Below, one piece after another: positions 8,534 through 15,809 of a DNA stretch of 64,000 nt. Numbering within the stretch: position 1 is the first letter of the stretch; every line of letters starts with the position of its first letter. The notes under the pieces are model-generated. The model had not been told where the DNA came from. It was given only the letters and a program-made list of their open reading frames with translations, and did not search any database. The position numbers and the translations under genes were made by a program. Source of the DNA: VXMO01 sp034422835 (lineage in GTDB: Bacteria > Chloroflexota > Dehalococcoidia > UBA6926); NCBI GenBank assembly GCA_034422835.1, contig DAOUJJ010000006.1:1-64000 (forward strand), given 5' to 3'.

Positions 8534-9118
8534 CTACGCCGTCACCGCGTCCAGCGCCTCGCGCCATTGATCAGCACCATGACTTCTCCCCGCCGCCCGG
8601 AACGTGATGATGCCATCGCCATCGATGAAGACTTTGGATGGCTGGCGACTGACGCCAAAGGCGGACTGGACATCACCGTGATAGACCGCCATTTCCCACG
8701 GATATCCCTGTCGTTCCGCGTACGAAATGATCGTGTCCGCGCTTTCGGACGGATCGACGTCCACGGCGATGAACGCGACCTCATCCTGGTAGTCGGGGTA
8801 AACACTCTTGGCGGTCTGCAACTCAGACCGGCAAGAAGGTCACCAGCTTGCGAAGAAATACACGACGACAGGCTGATTGGCCTGCTTGAAATCGGTCAAT
8901 GAGCGAGTGACTCCGTCTGTTGTGGTGACGGAGAAGTCCGGCGCGAGATTGCCGACACGGTCGCCCACCTCCGGCGCAGCTTCACTCGCCGGGCCGGACG
9001 GTCCTTCCGGAGCGTCATCCGACGATTCGCTGTCGCACGCGACGGCCAGCATCATCAGCGCCGCCACCAACAGAGCGCCGAGCAGCACGCCGGGCCACGT
9101 CTGCAATCGCAAGCTCAC
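8534..9118 (-). CDS. Thioredoxin/TlpA-like lipoprotein, predicted selenoprotein (UGA = Sec93)
   Basis: Reading through the TGA at 8842-8840 gives 194 residues. A lipoprotein signal (LLGALLVAALMMLAVAC) is followed by a short acidic linker, then a thioredoxin-like domain beginning VGNLAPDFSVTTTDG. The active-site strand reads VVYFFASW-TGA-PSCRSELQ: the TGA replaces the first Cys of the CPxC redox motif (Sec93, Cys96). The domain continues in frame with FIAVDVDPSESADTI, GYPWEM and SRQPSKVFIDGDG, which are normal TlpA features. GTG at 9118 is chosen because GGAGG lies 10 bases upstream and the frame above it overlaps hyuB. It is 19 bases downstream of hyuB and 23 upstream of the sister gene, so it belongs to that operon. 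Expected role: thiol-disulfide exchange or peroxide reduction outside the cytoplasmic membrane. Confidence 0.85.
8806..8836 (-). promoter_or_regulatory. SECIS-like hairpin after the UGA of the second thioredoxin-like gene
   Basis: On the minus strand TCTTG (8836-8832) pairs with CAAGA (8810-8806). After a small internal loop, GGTCTG pairs with CAGACC (8829-8813) around the loop AGTTG. The inner stem begins 10 bases after the TGA, exactly as in the sister gene. Confidence 0.75.
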
Positions 9119-9137
9119 AAGCCGGTTTCCTCCGTGT

Positions 9138-10748
9138 TCATGGCGGAGAGTCGGGCAATCCCCAACCGCCGCCGCCGGGCGTCTCAATGGTAAGCCTGTC
9201 ACCACGCGAAACGTCAATGGTGATGGCGGCCGGCAGTTCGTCATCCCGCTCAGAATCCATTCTACGCAGCGTGTTGCGGCCCGGCGCGCCGTCCGCCCCT
9301 CCCGCAAGTCCCCACGCCCCGCGCGATCGCCGCTCCGTCAGCAGTGAGACGGTCGCATCGCCAAGGAACTCCACCGTGCGCGTGAGGCCGTCCCCGCCGC
9401 GGAATCGCCCCTCACCGCCGGAGCCGCGGCGCACACCGTATTCCAGCACGCGGAACGGATACTGGTACTCCAGCGCCTCCATGGGCGTGTTGAGCGTGTT
9501 GGTCATGTGGCTGTGGATGGCGGATTCTCCCGGGCCGTCGGGGCTCGCGCCGACGCCGCCCGCGAGCGTTTCATAGTAGGCGAAAGGCTGACCTGTACGT
9601 GGATCAGTGCCGCCGATAGTCACGTTGTTCATCGTCCCCTGGCTTGCGGCGGGAATTTTGTGGGGCAGAACATCTGCAAGCGCTCCAAATACGACATCTA
9701 CGATGCGCTGAGATGTCTCCACGTTGCCGGCAGCCACCGCGCGCGGCGGCCGCGGGTTGACCAGCGATCCCTCCGGCGTGATCACCTCCACGGACGCGAA
9801 CGAGCCGTGATTGGCGGGCGCGCGCGGACCAGCAAGGCATCGCACGCAGTATTGCACAGCCGAGACGGTAACAGCCCGCACCGCGTTGTTATTGCTGAGG
9901 GGCTGCTCCGCCGACGTGCCCGCGAAGTCCACGATGAGCGAACCGTCGCCGTCACTCGTGATGGTGACTGCGATGACGGGGCGTTCATCGTCGAGTGTCG
10001 ACGGCTCCATATCATCCGTGAATGTGTACTGTCCCGCCGGTATCTCACGCAATGCGGCCCGCACAAGGCGTTCGGCGTAGTCGATGAGCGCATCACCATG
10101 CTCCGTCACCGTTTCCCAGCCATACCGCTCAATGAGTGCCTCGTAGCGCCCCTCGCCGATGCGATTGGCGGCAATCTGCGCAGCCAGGTCGCCGCGCCGC
10201 TCCTCCGGCGTGCGGACGTTCCGCATAAAAAGTTCCACGGCCTCTTCGTTGAGCACGCCCCCACGCGCCAGCCTGATGGGCGGGATGATAAACCCCTCCT
10301 GGTAGATGGTCGTCGACGCGGGCATCGAGCCGGGGGCCATGCCGCCCACGTCTGCGTGGTGTGCGCGCGAGGCAACGAACCCCGCGAGTTCGCCGGCATC
10401 CCCATCCGTGACGCCCTCGGGAATGAACACAGGCGATATCAGCGTCAGATCAGGCAGATGCGTGCCGCCGAGATAGGGGTCGTTGAGGGCGATGAGATCG
10501 CCGGGCGCGAACGTATCGAACCGCTCGATCGCGGCCTGCACGGAGGCGGGCATCGCGCCGAGATGGACGGGGATGTGCTCCGCCTGTGCCAGTATTCGGC
10601 CGTTGGAATCAAAGATGGCGCAGGAGAAATCTCGCCGCTCCTTGATGTTCGGCGACCACGCTGTCCGCCCCAACACCGCTCCCATCTCCTCCGCAATGGC
10701 CGCGAAGAGCCGTCGGAAGACCTCCAGTGAGATCGCATCCACACTCAT
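9138..10748 (-). CDS. hyuB: Hydantoinase B / oxoprolinase beta-type subunit
   Basis: A 536-residue HyuB-family protein, of normal length. The N-terminus (MSVDAISLEVFRRLFAAIAEEMG) and the segments DFSCAIFDSNGRILAQAEHIPVHLGAMP and LNDPYLGGTHLPDLTLISPVF are typical of N-methylhydantoinase B and the related beta parts of acetone carboxylase and 5-oxoprolinase. The C-terminus has the usual Gly-rich end (ETPGGGGWG). With HyuA it forms an ATP-dependent amidohydrolase acting on hydantoins, 5-oxoproline or similar cyclic amides; which one is unknown. It starts at ATG 10748 and overlaps the hyuA stop by 4 bases (ATGA), showing translational coupling. Confidence 0.92.
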   Translation of the reverse strand: MSVDAISLEVFRRLFAAIAEEMGAVLGRTAWSPNIKERRDFSCAIFDSNGRILAQAEHIPVHLGAMPASVQAAIERFDTFAPGDLIALNDPYLGGTHLPDLTLISPVFIPEGVTDGDAGELAGFVASRAHHADVGGMAPGSMPASTTIYQEGFIIPPIRLARGGVLNEEAVELFMRNVRTPEERRGDLAAQIAANRIGEGRYEALIERYGWETVTEHGDALIDYAERLVRAALREIPAGQYTFTDDMEPSTLDDERPVIAVTITSDGDGSLIVDFAGTSAEQPLSNNNAVRAVTVSAVQYCVRCLAGPRAPANHGSFASVEVITPEGSLVNPRPPRAVAAGNVETSQRIVDVVFGALADVLPHKIPAASQGTMNNVTIGGTDPRTGQPFAYYETLAGGVGASPDGPGESAIHSHMTNTLNTPMEALEYQYPFRVLEYGVRRGSGGEGRFRGGDGLTRTVEFLGDATVSLLTERRSRGAWGLAGGADGAPGRNTLRRMDSERDDELPAAITIDVSRGDRLTIETPGGGGWGLPDSPP

Positions 10749-12742
10749 TCCGACGCCCTTTCGAGAATGAGGTTCAGGTGCTCATCGACGCGTCCAACCC
10801 ACCCCGGTGGGAGGTACGTGGTGCAGTCAGTCTGTGTGAGCACGGCCGGGCCTGCCACTAGATTCCCAACAAGCAGCGCATTCCGGTCATAGAGAGGCCC
10901 GGTGACCTCTCCCTCGTCTGTTATCAGCGTGGTCTCGCCAAGCAGCGCATGGCTCGCATCCGGCCCGCTTTCCGCATCGGCGGCAACGAACGGCGGGCGG
11001 CGCGCCGGTATGGTTGCGCGCAGCCGCAGCGTGACGATCTCCGTTGGCCACTCGGGATGGCTGTGGTCGAAACGTCGCTGATGCGCGGCGTGAAATCGCT
11101 CCTCCAAAGAAAGGCCGTCCGGTGCATCCAATGGGATTGAGAGTTCATACCCCTGCCCTTGGTAGCGGATGTCTGCCGAAGCGGAAAATGTCGCTTGGGC
11201 GGCAGGGAGGCCAACGGCTTCCAGGTCTTCTCGCGCGTCCTGCTCAATCTCACTCAGCAGACGCGCAATCTCCTGCGGTGACATATCTGACAAATCACGC
11301 ATGGCGTTTCTCGAATAATCGCGCGTGACATCCACGGTCAGCATCCCCCAAGCGGACAGCGCCCCGGGTAGACGCGGTATGAGCACGCTCCGGATGCCGA
11401 GTCCGTCCGCAAGTTCACACGCATGAAGAGGCCCCGCCCCGCCGAACGCAACAAGCGTGAAGTCACGCGGATCATGGCCCCGCTCCAGCGAGACCACACG
11501 CAGCGCCTGCTCCATGTTGGCGTTGGCGATTCGCACCACACCCGCTGCGGCCTGTTGCGGCGTTATATCGAGTTGCTCCGCAAGTGCGCTCATCGCCGCA
11601 GTCGCCGCGCCGCCATCCAGGGTAAGCCTGTCGGCAAGCGGCCTGTCCGCCGGCAGCCGACCCAGCACAATGTGGGCATCCGTCACCGTTGGCCCGCCGC
11701 CGCGACCGTACGCGGCAGGCCCCGGGTCTGCGCCCGCCGACTGCGGTCCAACGGACAGCGCCCCGCCCGCGTCCACGCTTGCGAGAGACCCTCCGCCTGC
11801 CCCGACTGTGTGAATGTCGACGATCGGAACTCGCAGCGGATACCCGCCGATGCTGCCCTCAGACGTGCGCTGCACCTCGCCGTCGCACAGCGAAACGTCC
11901 GTTGACGTGCCCCCCATGTCCAGCGTGATGATGCGGTCGAAGCCCGCCGCGCGTGCCACCTCGAACGCGCCGACAACACCCCCCGCCGGGCCGCTCAGCA
12001 GCGTCTCCACCGGAAAGCTGCTCGCCTGTTCGATGGTCATGCTGCCGCCGTTCGACGACATGATTCGGACTGCCGATTCAACTGTCTCGTCGATACGTAA
12101 CAGATAGGACTGCATGACGGGCGCGACATAGGCATTCAGGACGGTTGTTGACGTTCGCTCGAACTCGCGGAACTCCGGGACAACGTCACTTGAGATGGAG
12201 ATGGGCGCGTCTGCGGCCAAACGGCGTTTCAATGCATCCCGGATCAACCGCTCATGCTCCGGCCGAAGAAACGAGAAAAGCAGAGCGACCGCCACGGAGT
12301 CCGCGCCTGAAGCGGCAACCGCCTCAGCGAGCGCCTCAAGCTCAGCCTCCCTTGGTGCCCTGAGCGCCTCCCCGTCCGCCGTCACCCGCTCATCGATCTC
12401 AAAGCGCAGTTCACGGGGTATGAGGGGCACGGGGCGGGTGACGCGCAGGCTGTAAAGGTCATCGCGCGCCTGCCGGCCAATCTCGATGACATCTGCCATG
12501 CCGCGCGTCGTCACGAGTGCCGTCCGCGCGCCGCGACGCTCGAGCACCGCGTTCGTGCCGACGGTGCTCCCGTGAACGATCTCGTCGCTCTGTTCGCTGT
12601 CGCTGCCAATCTCCCGCACACCGGCAAGGAAAGAGTGGGCCGGGTCCGCGGGAGTGGACGGGACTTTGATCAGGCGAATCGAGCCGTCCTCATCGATGCG
12701 AATAACGTCCGTGAACGTTCCACCGGTGTCGATCCCAATCAT
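10745..12742 (-). CDS. hyuA: Hydantoinase A / oxoprolinase alpha-type subunit
   Basis: A 665-residue HyuA-family ATPase-type subunit. The actin/Hsp70-like nucleotide fold is visible in IGIDTGGTFTDVIRID at the N-terminus, HGSTVGTNAVLERRG near residue 58, SGPAGGVVGAFEVA, and the second phosphate loop DMGGTSTDVSL. The AGADPGPAAYGRGG stretch is also characteristic. It couples ATP hydrolysis to ring opening together with HyuB. It begins 15 bases after the DUF6941-like gene and overlaps hyuB by 4 bases. The start is the first ATG, with the phosphate-binding loop following at once as usual for the family. Confidence 0.92.
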   Translation of the reverse strand: MIGIDTGGTFTDVIRIDEDGSIRLIKVPSTPADPAHSFLAGVREIGSDSEQSDEIVHGSTVGTNAVLERRGARTALVTTRGMADVIEIGRQARDDLYSLRVTRPVPLIPRELRFEIDERVTADGEALRAPREAELEALAEAVAASGADSVAVALLFSFLRPEHERLIRDALKRRLAADAPISISSDVVPEFREFERTSTTVLNAYVAPVMQSYLLRIDETVESAVRIMSSNGGSMTIEQASSFPVETLLSGPAGGVVGAFEVARAAGFDRIITLDMGGTSTDVSLCDGEVQRTSEGSIGGYPLRVPIVDIHTVGAGGGSLASVDAGGALSVGPQSAGADPGPAAYGRGGGPTVTDAHIVLGRLPADRPLADRLTLDGGAATAAMSALAEQLDITPQQAAAGVVRIANANMEQALRVVSLERGHDPRDFTLVAFGGAGPLHACELADGLGIRSVLIPRLPGALSAWGMLTVDVTRDYSRNAMRDLSDMSPQEIARLLSEIEQDAREDLEAVGLPAAQATFSASADIRYQGQGYELSIPLDAPDGLSLEERFHAAHQRRFDHSHPEWPTEIVTLRLRATIPARRPPFVAADAESGPDASHALLGETTLITDEGEVTGPLYDRNALLVGNLVAGPAVLTQTDCTTYLPPGWVGRVDEHLNLILERASE

Positions 12743-12757
12743 GGGACGGTTCTCCGG

Positions 12758-13195
12758 CTAGTTGGACGGCGGCGGCCCGCCCAGGTGCAGTGGGTCCGGG
12801 TCGTGGTGCCATTCATTCTCACCGGACTCCACCAGCAGCGGCGCCTCCTGCGCGATACTCCCGTCCACCACAGCCTGCACCAGGAACAACCCGTCGGACT
12901 CCGCCTGTATGCCGATGCTCATGAAGAATTGATGGCCCTGGATGGGGAGAAGATTCGCCATTATTGGCTCACTGCGCACAATCTCCATGCCGTTGGGATC
13001 CAGCACGCGCAGGATGAGTTCATGCGAGCCTTCGCCGTGCAGGCGGCAGTAGATGGAGAACTGGAACGCCATCGGAAACTGCTGCGCGCCAACCGTGTCA
13101 AAGATGCCGATGACGTGCGCTCGACCACGCTCATCGCGGAATGAGTCCTGCCCCAGCAGCAGAGCCGTGACACGGACGCCGGTGGACTCCGTCAT
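12758..13195 (-). CDS. DUF6941-like protein of unknown function
   Basis: A 145-residue protein without signal peptide. It has the general look of the DUF6941 family: a start like VTALLLGQDSFRDERGRAHVIGIFDT, then a beta-rich middle (FPMAFQFSIYCRLH, LRVLDPNG) and an end with VQAVVDGSIAQEAPLLVE. It reads as a small beta-sandwich sensor or adaptor; no catalytic motif is seen. It lies between a protein of unknown function and hyuA with short gaps (25 and 15 bases), so it is probably the second gene of the hydantoinase operon. The family assignment is from memory of the pattern and is moderate. Confidence 0.65.
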   Translation of the reverse strand: MTESTGVRVTALLLGQDSFRDERGRAHVIGIFDTVGAQQFPMAFQFSIYCRLHGEGSHELILRVLDPNGMEIVRSEPIMANLLPIQGHQFFMSIGIQAESDGLFLVQAVVDGSIAQEAPLLVESGENEWHHDPDPLHLGGPPPSN

Positions 13196-13220
13196 CTGCC
13201 TAGTGAATGCCGCGGAGAGT

Positions 13221-13886
13221 TCATGCCCCGCCCTTGCCCGGGCACCACGCGTTGTGTTCAGCCATCACGTCGTCCCAGCTCTCAAAGCCGACGTGCAGCT
13301 GCAGCAGGTGCCCGCACTTCTCGCAGTCCTTGTGTTCAAACGTTTCGAACGGATCAACATCCGCGCCCATCATCGCCTGCGAGGCCAACTCAACCAGCGA
13401 CGACAGCCGTTCCACCGTCAGATCGACCATCCCCTGGAACGTGCCCGGAGGCTTGGGGGCCTGGATGGTGTCCAGGGAGAACCGGGCGGACAGCACCAGG
13501 TGGTCATGACCGAGGCGCGGCAGCACGTTGCCTTCAATCCAAACGCCCTGCATAGCCCGCGCCTCAATCGGCGCTTCGATCTCCAACTCCCGCGTGACGG
13601 TGTTCATCAGGGTGATGTACAGCGCAGTGCGGAGGCCCGACCCGTCCAGCCCCTCCGGCAGCGCGGCGGACACGCCATCGCCGGGGAGCGGCGCGTCGTC
13701 ATTGCCGATGGCCGTATACACCGCGTCGCCCAGCGCCAGCAGAGTGTCCTTGTCCATTGGCTCGATGGCCGCAACCAGCCGCATGTCATCGTCGGTCATT
13801 TCGGCGAGTTCACCAAGGAACTGCTGAAAGTAGCGGCGCGCGGCGGGCGTCGGCCCCAACAGCGCCGAGCGGGACGATGACGTCAT
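13221..13886 (-). CDS. Unknown protein with C-terminal zinc-ribbon-like cysteines
   Basis: 221 residues, not recognised. The first two thirds look mixed alpha/beta, with an acidic helix-rich start (FQQFLGELAEMTDDDMRLVAAIEPM). The C-terminus holds HKDCEKCGHLLQLH and NAWCPGKGG, which could bind one zinc. It is the first gene of the six-gene minus-strand run that ends with the two thioredoxin-like selenoprotein genes, and the 75 bases upstream of it are the likely promoter region of that operon. Confidence 0.6.
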   Translation of the reverse strand: MTSSSRSALLGPTPAARRYFQQFLGELAEMTDDDMRLVAAIEPMDKDTLLALGDAVYTAIGNDDAPLPGDGVSAALPEGLDGSGLRTALYITLMNTVTRELEIEAPIEARAMQGVWIEGNVLPRLGHDHLVLSARFSLDTIQAPKPPGTFQGMVDLTVERLSSLVELASQAMMGADVDPFETFEHKDCEKCGHLLQLHVGFESWDDVMAEHNAWCPGKGGA

Positions 13887-13961
13887 GCACTGAACTCCAC
13901 AGGCAACGTAATCTTGGGTTGGATTGAACGTTTGTAGTGTAGCACTCCAGCTAGGAACGCC

Positions 13962-15206
13962 TCAGTTGACAGGCCGAGGCGAATTGAGCCGACCCGGCCC
14001 CGTCTCCGGCAGCAACACCCCCGCGATCAGTAACGTAAACGACGTCGCACAAACTACCCCAATACCGATCACGAAGCTCCCGGTCTCATCGATGATGAAC
14101 CCGGCAATGACCGGCGCGATGAAGCTCGATGCGTTGCCCGCCGTCAGGATTGCCGCCCAGATTGCCACCGCACGCTCCGGTGATGATCCCGGCAGCTCAA
14201 TGGGGATGGTGAAGAGCGATGGCTCATATAACCAGTGCAGGAAACCGGTCACGATAACGGCCGTTAACAGCAGTATCCCGACAGGGGCGTAGATGGTGGT
14301 TATTCCCGCGGCGCCCACGATCAGCCCGGACCAGATGATGACCGGCCGCCTCTTCCCAATGAGGGTCGCGATGAATCCACCGATGACATTCGCCGGCGCT
14401 CCCGCCAATGAGAAGATTCCCGCCATCAGCCCCGCCATGGCAAGGCTCAGGCCAAGCTCCTCCTCATAGAAGGTTGGCAGCCACGTGTTCAACGTAATGA
14501 ACTGCGCCCACGGCCCGATAACGGCAAAAGACATCAACCATGTTTCTCGCCGTCGGAAAACACCGAGAATAGCGCCGATTTTCACCGGATCCGGCGGCAC
14601 GCCGCCCAGCGCCTCTCTCTCCCGCCACAAGACCACGAACAAGACTGCGCTGCCGGCTGTCAGGAAGCCCTCTATGCCGATGGCCCACTGCCAGGTGGTC
14701 CAGCCTGCCAACACCGGACCAAGGTACTGCGCCGCGGCGAGACCCACCGTTATAGAGGCGAGCGCGACAGCGTTCGCGATGGGGACTTCCCGAGGCGGCG
14801 CCCACCGCATGATGATGGCTGCCGTTAGCGGCGTGATCGCGGCCGCCCCGATCCCCTGCACGGAACGCAGGGCGATAAACCACCAGAACCCCGTGAGAAA
14901 CGGCGTGAGCGCCGTGATTCCCAACAGAGCCCAGCCGATGCCGTACACTGCGCGGATATTCCATCGTGCAAGAATGATGGAGGCCGGGATGGTTCCGGCT
15001 GTGAACACGAGCGTTATGCTCGTGACGACAAAGCCGCCTTGCGACTTGGTAAGGTCCCAGGACTCCGTGATGAGCGGCAGAACGGACGCCGGGGCAAGGA
15101 ACGCCATCCCCAGCACGAAGTGCATGAGGACGACGAGCGCATAAATGACGAATCGATATGCAGGAGCTTCGCTGGTCTCAGTTCCGGGAGTGTCTGTGTC
15201 AAGCAT
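13962..15206 (-). CDS. Major facilitator superfamily transporter
   Basis: A 414-residue polytopic membrane protein with about 12 hydrophobic segments in two halves. Features typical of MFS are the first segment FVIYALVVLMHFVLGMAF, the SVQGIGAAAITPLTAAIIMRW segment of helix 4, and the cytoplasmic loop after helix 6 (VLWREREALGGVPPDP). Overall it resembles anion/organic acid or CynX/NimT-type permeases; the substrate is unknown. ATG at 15206 is preferred to the upstream in-frame ATG because the region before it is not hydrophobic and overlaps the divergent gene at 15281. It stands alone, divergent from that gene. Confidence 0.82.
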   Translation of the reverse strand: MLDTDTPGTETSEAPAYRFVIYALVVLMHFVLGMAFLAPASVLPLITESWDLTKSQGGFVVTSITLVFTAGTIPASIILARWNIRAVYGIGWALLGITALTPFLTGFWWFIALRSVQGIGAAAITPLTAAIIMRWAPPREVPIANAVALASITVGLAAAQYLGPVLAGWTTWQWAIGIEGFLTAGSAVLFVVLWREREALGGVPPDPVKIGAILGVFRRRETWLMSFAVIGPWAQFITLNTWLPTFYEEELGLSLAMAGLMAGIFSLAGAPANVIGGFIATLIGKRRPVIIWSGLIVGAAGITTIYAPVGILLLTAVIVTGFLHWLYEPSLFTIPIELPGSSPERAVAIWAAILTAGNASSFIAPVIAGFIIDETGSFVIGIGVVCATSFTLLIAGVLLPETGPGRLNSPRPVN

Positions 15207-15280
15207 TAATGAAACTATAGCGTGTAGGTACGCTGGGCGGATGCCCACAAGAGCAGCCGGGCGCGGGGAGCGAAACTGAC

Positions 15281-15754
15281 ATGCAGCCAAACTCGTGGAT
15301 ATTCGCCACCATTGTCATCTTCGGACTGTTCGTCATCTTCCTCACCGGCAACCTGTACATCGCCATGCTCATCGGGCTGCCGATCCTCTTTACGATCGGA
15401 CTCATCATCCTGTTCCGCAAAACACGGCCTGAAACGCCGCCCGCGCCGCTGCCCGCCGGGCCGCTCCTTGAACCAGCCGAGCTTGAGGGGCGCATCGATC
15501 GCATGGCGGTCGAAGATGTTGAGATTGAGGGCTCAACCTCCGGGCTCTTCTCATCGGGCCCAAAGTACAACTCAGTCCTTGTCATCATCATCAGCGGCAT
15601 CCGATACCGACTGAATCCGGCCCCGCTGCGACGCGGCGGCTACGACTGGATGAAAGAGGGCATGTGGGTGAAGGCGACGTTTGACCGCCAAACCCGTGTC
15701 ATCTATGAGATCGAACAGGCTCCCGGCCCCAGAGGATATGGGGAGTCCGCATAG
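15281..15754 (+). CDS. Small membrane-anchored protein of unknown function
   Basis: 157 residues. Two adjacent hydrophobic segments near residues 7-24 (IFATIVIFGLFVIFLTG) and 26-46 (YIAMLIGLPILFTIGLIILF) are followed by a Pro-rich linker and a soluble domain of about 90 residues that looks beta-rich (YNSVLVIIISGIRYRL, WVKATFDRQTRVIYEIE). I do not recognise a family. It precedes the SulP permease on the same strand by 55 bases and may be co-transcribed. Confidence 0.6.
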   Translation: MQPNSWIFATIVIFGLFVIFLTGNLYIAMLIGLPILFTIGLIILFRKTRPETPPAPLPAGPLLEPAELEGRIDRMAVEDVEIEGSTSGLFSSGPKYNSVLVIIISGIRYRLNPAPLRRGGYDWMKEGMWVKATFDRQTRVIYEIEQAPGPRGYGESA

Positions 15755-15809
15755 CCGCACACCATGTTTTTCTGCCACAATCCTGAATACGGGTAGTGGG
15801 GGGTAAGGA

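Noticed and set aside
5409..9118. Reading the three TGA-interrupted genes as pseudogenes or frameshifts
   Set aside because: No frameshift is needed, the TGA is always on the first Cys of CPxC, the parts after it keep family patterns, and hairpins follow.
5409..9118. General reassignment of TGA to Trp or Gly
   Set aside because: TGA ends many clear genes in the window, and at the three sites the expected residue is Cys, not Trp or Gly.
9507..10730. Long plus-strand open frame (407 codons)
   Set aside because: Antisense to hyuB, Arg/His-rich, without motifs; it comes from high GC content.
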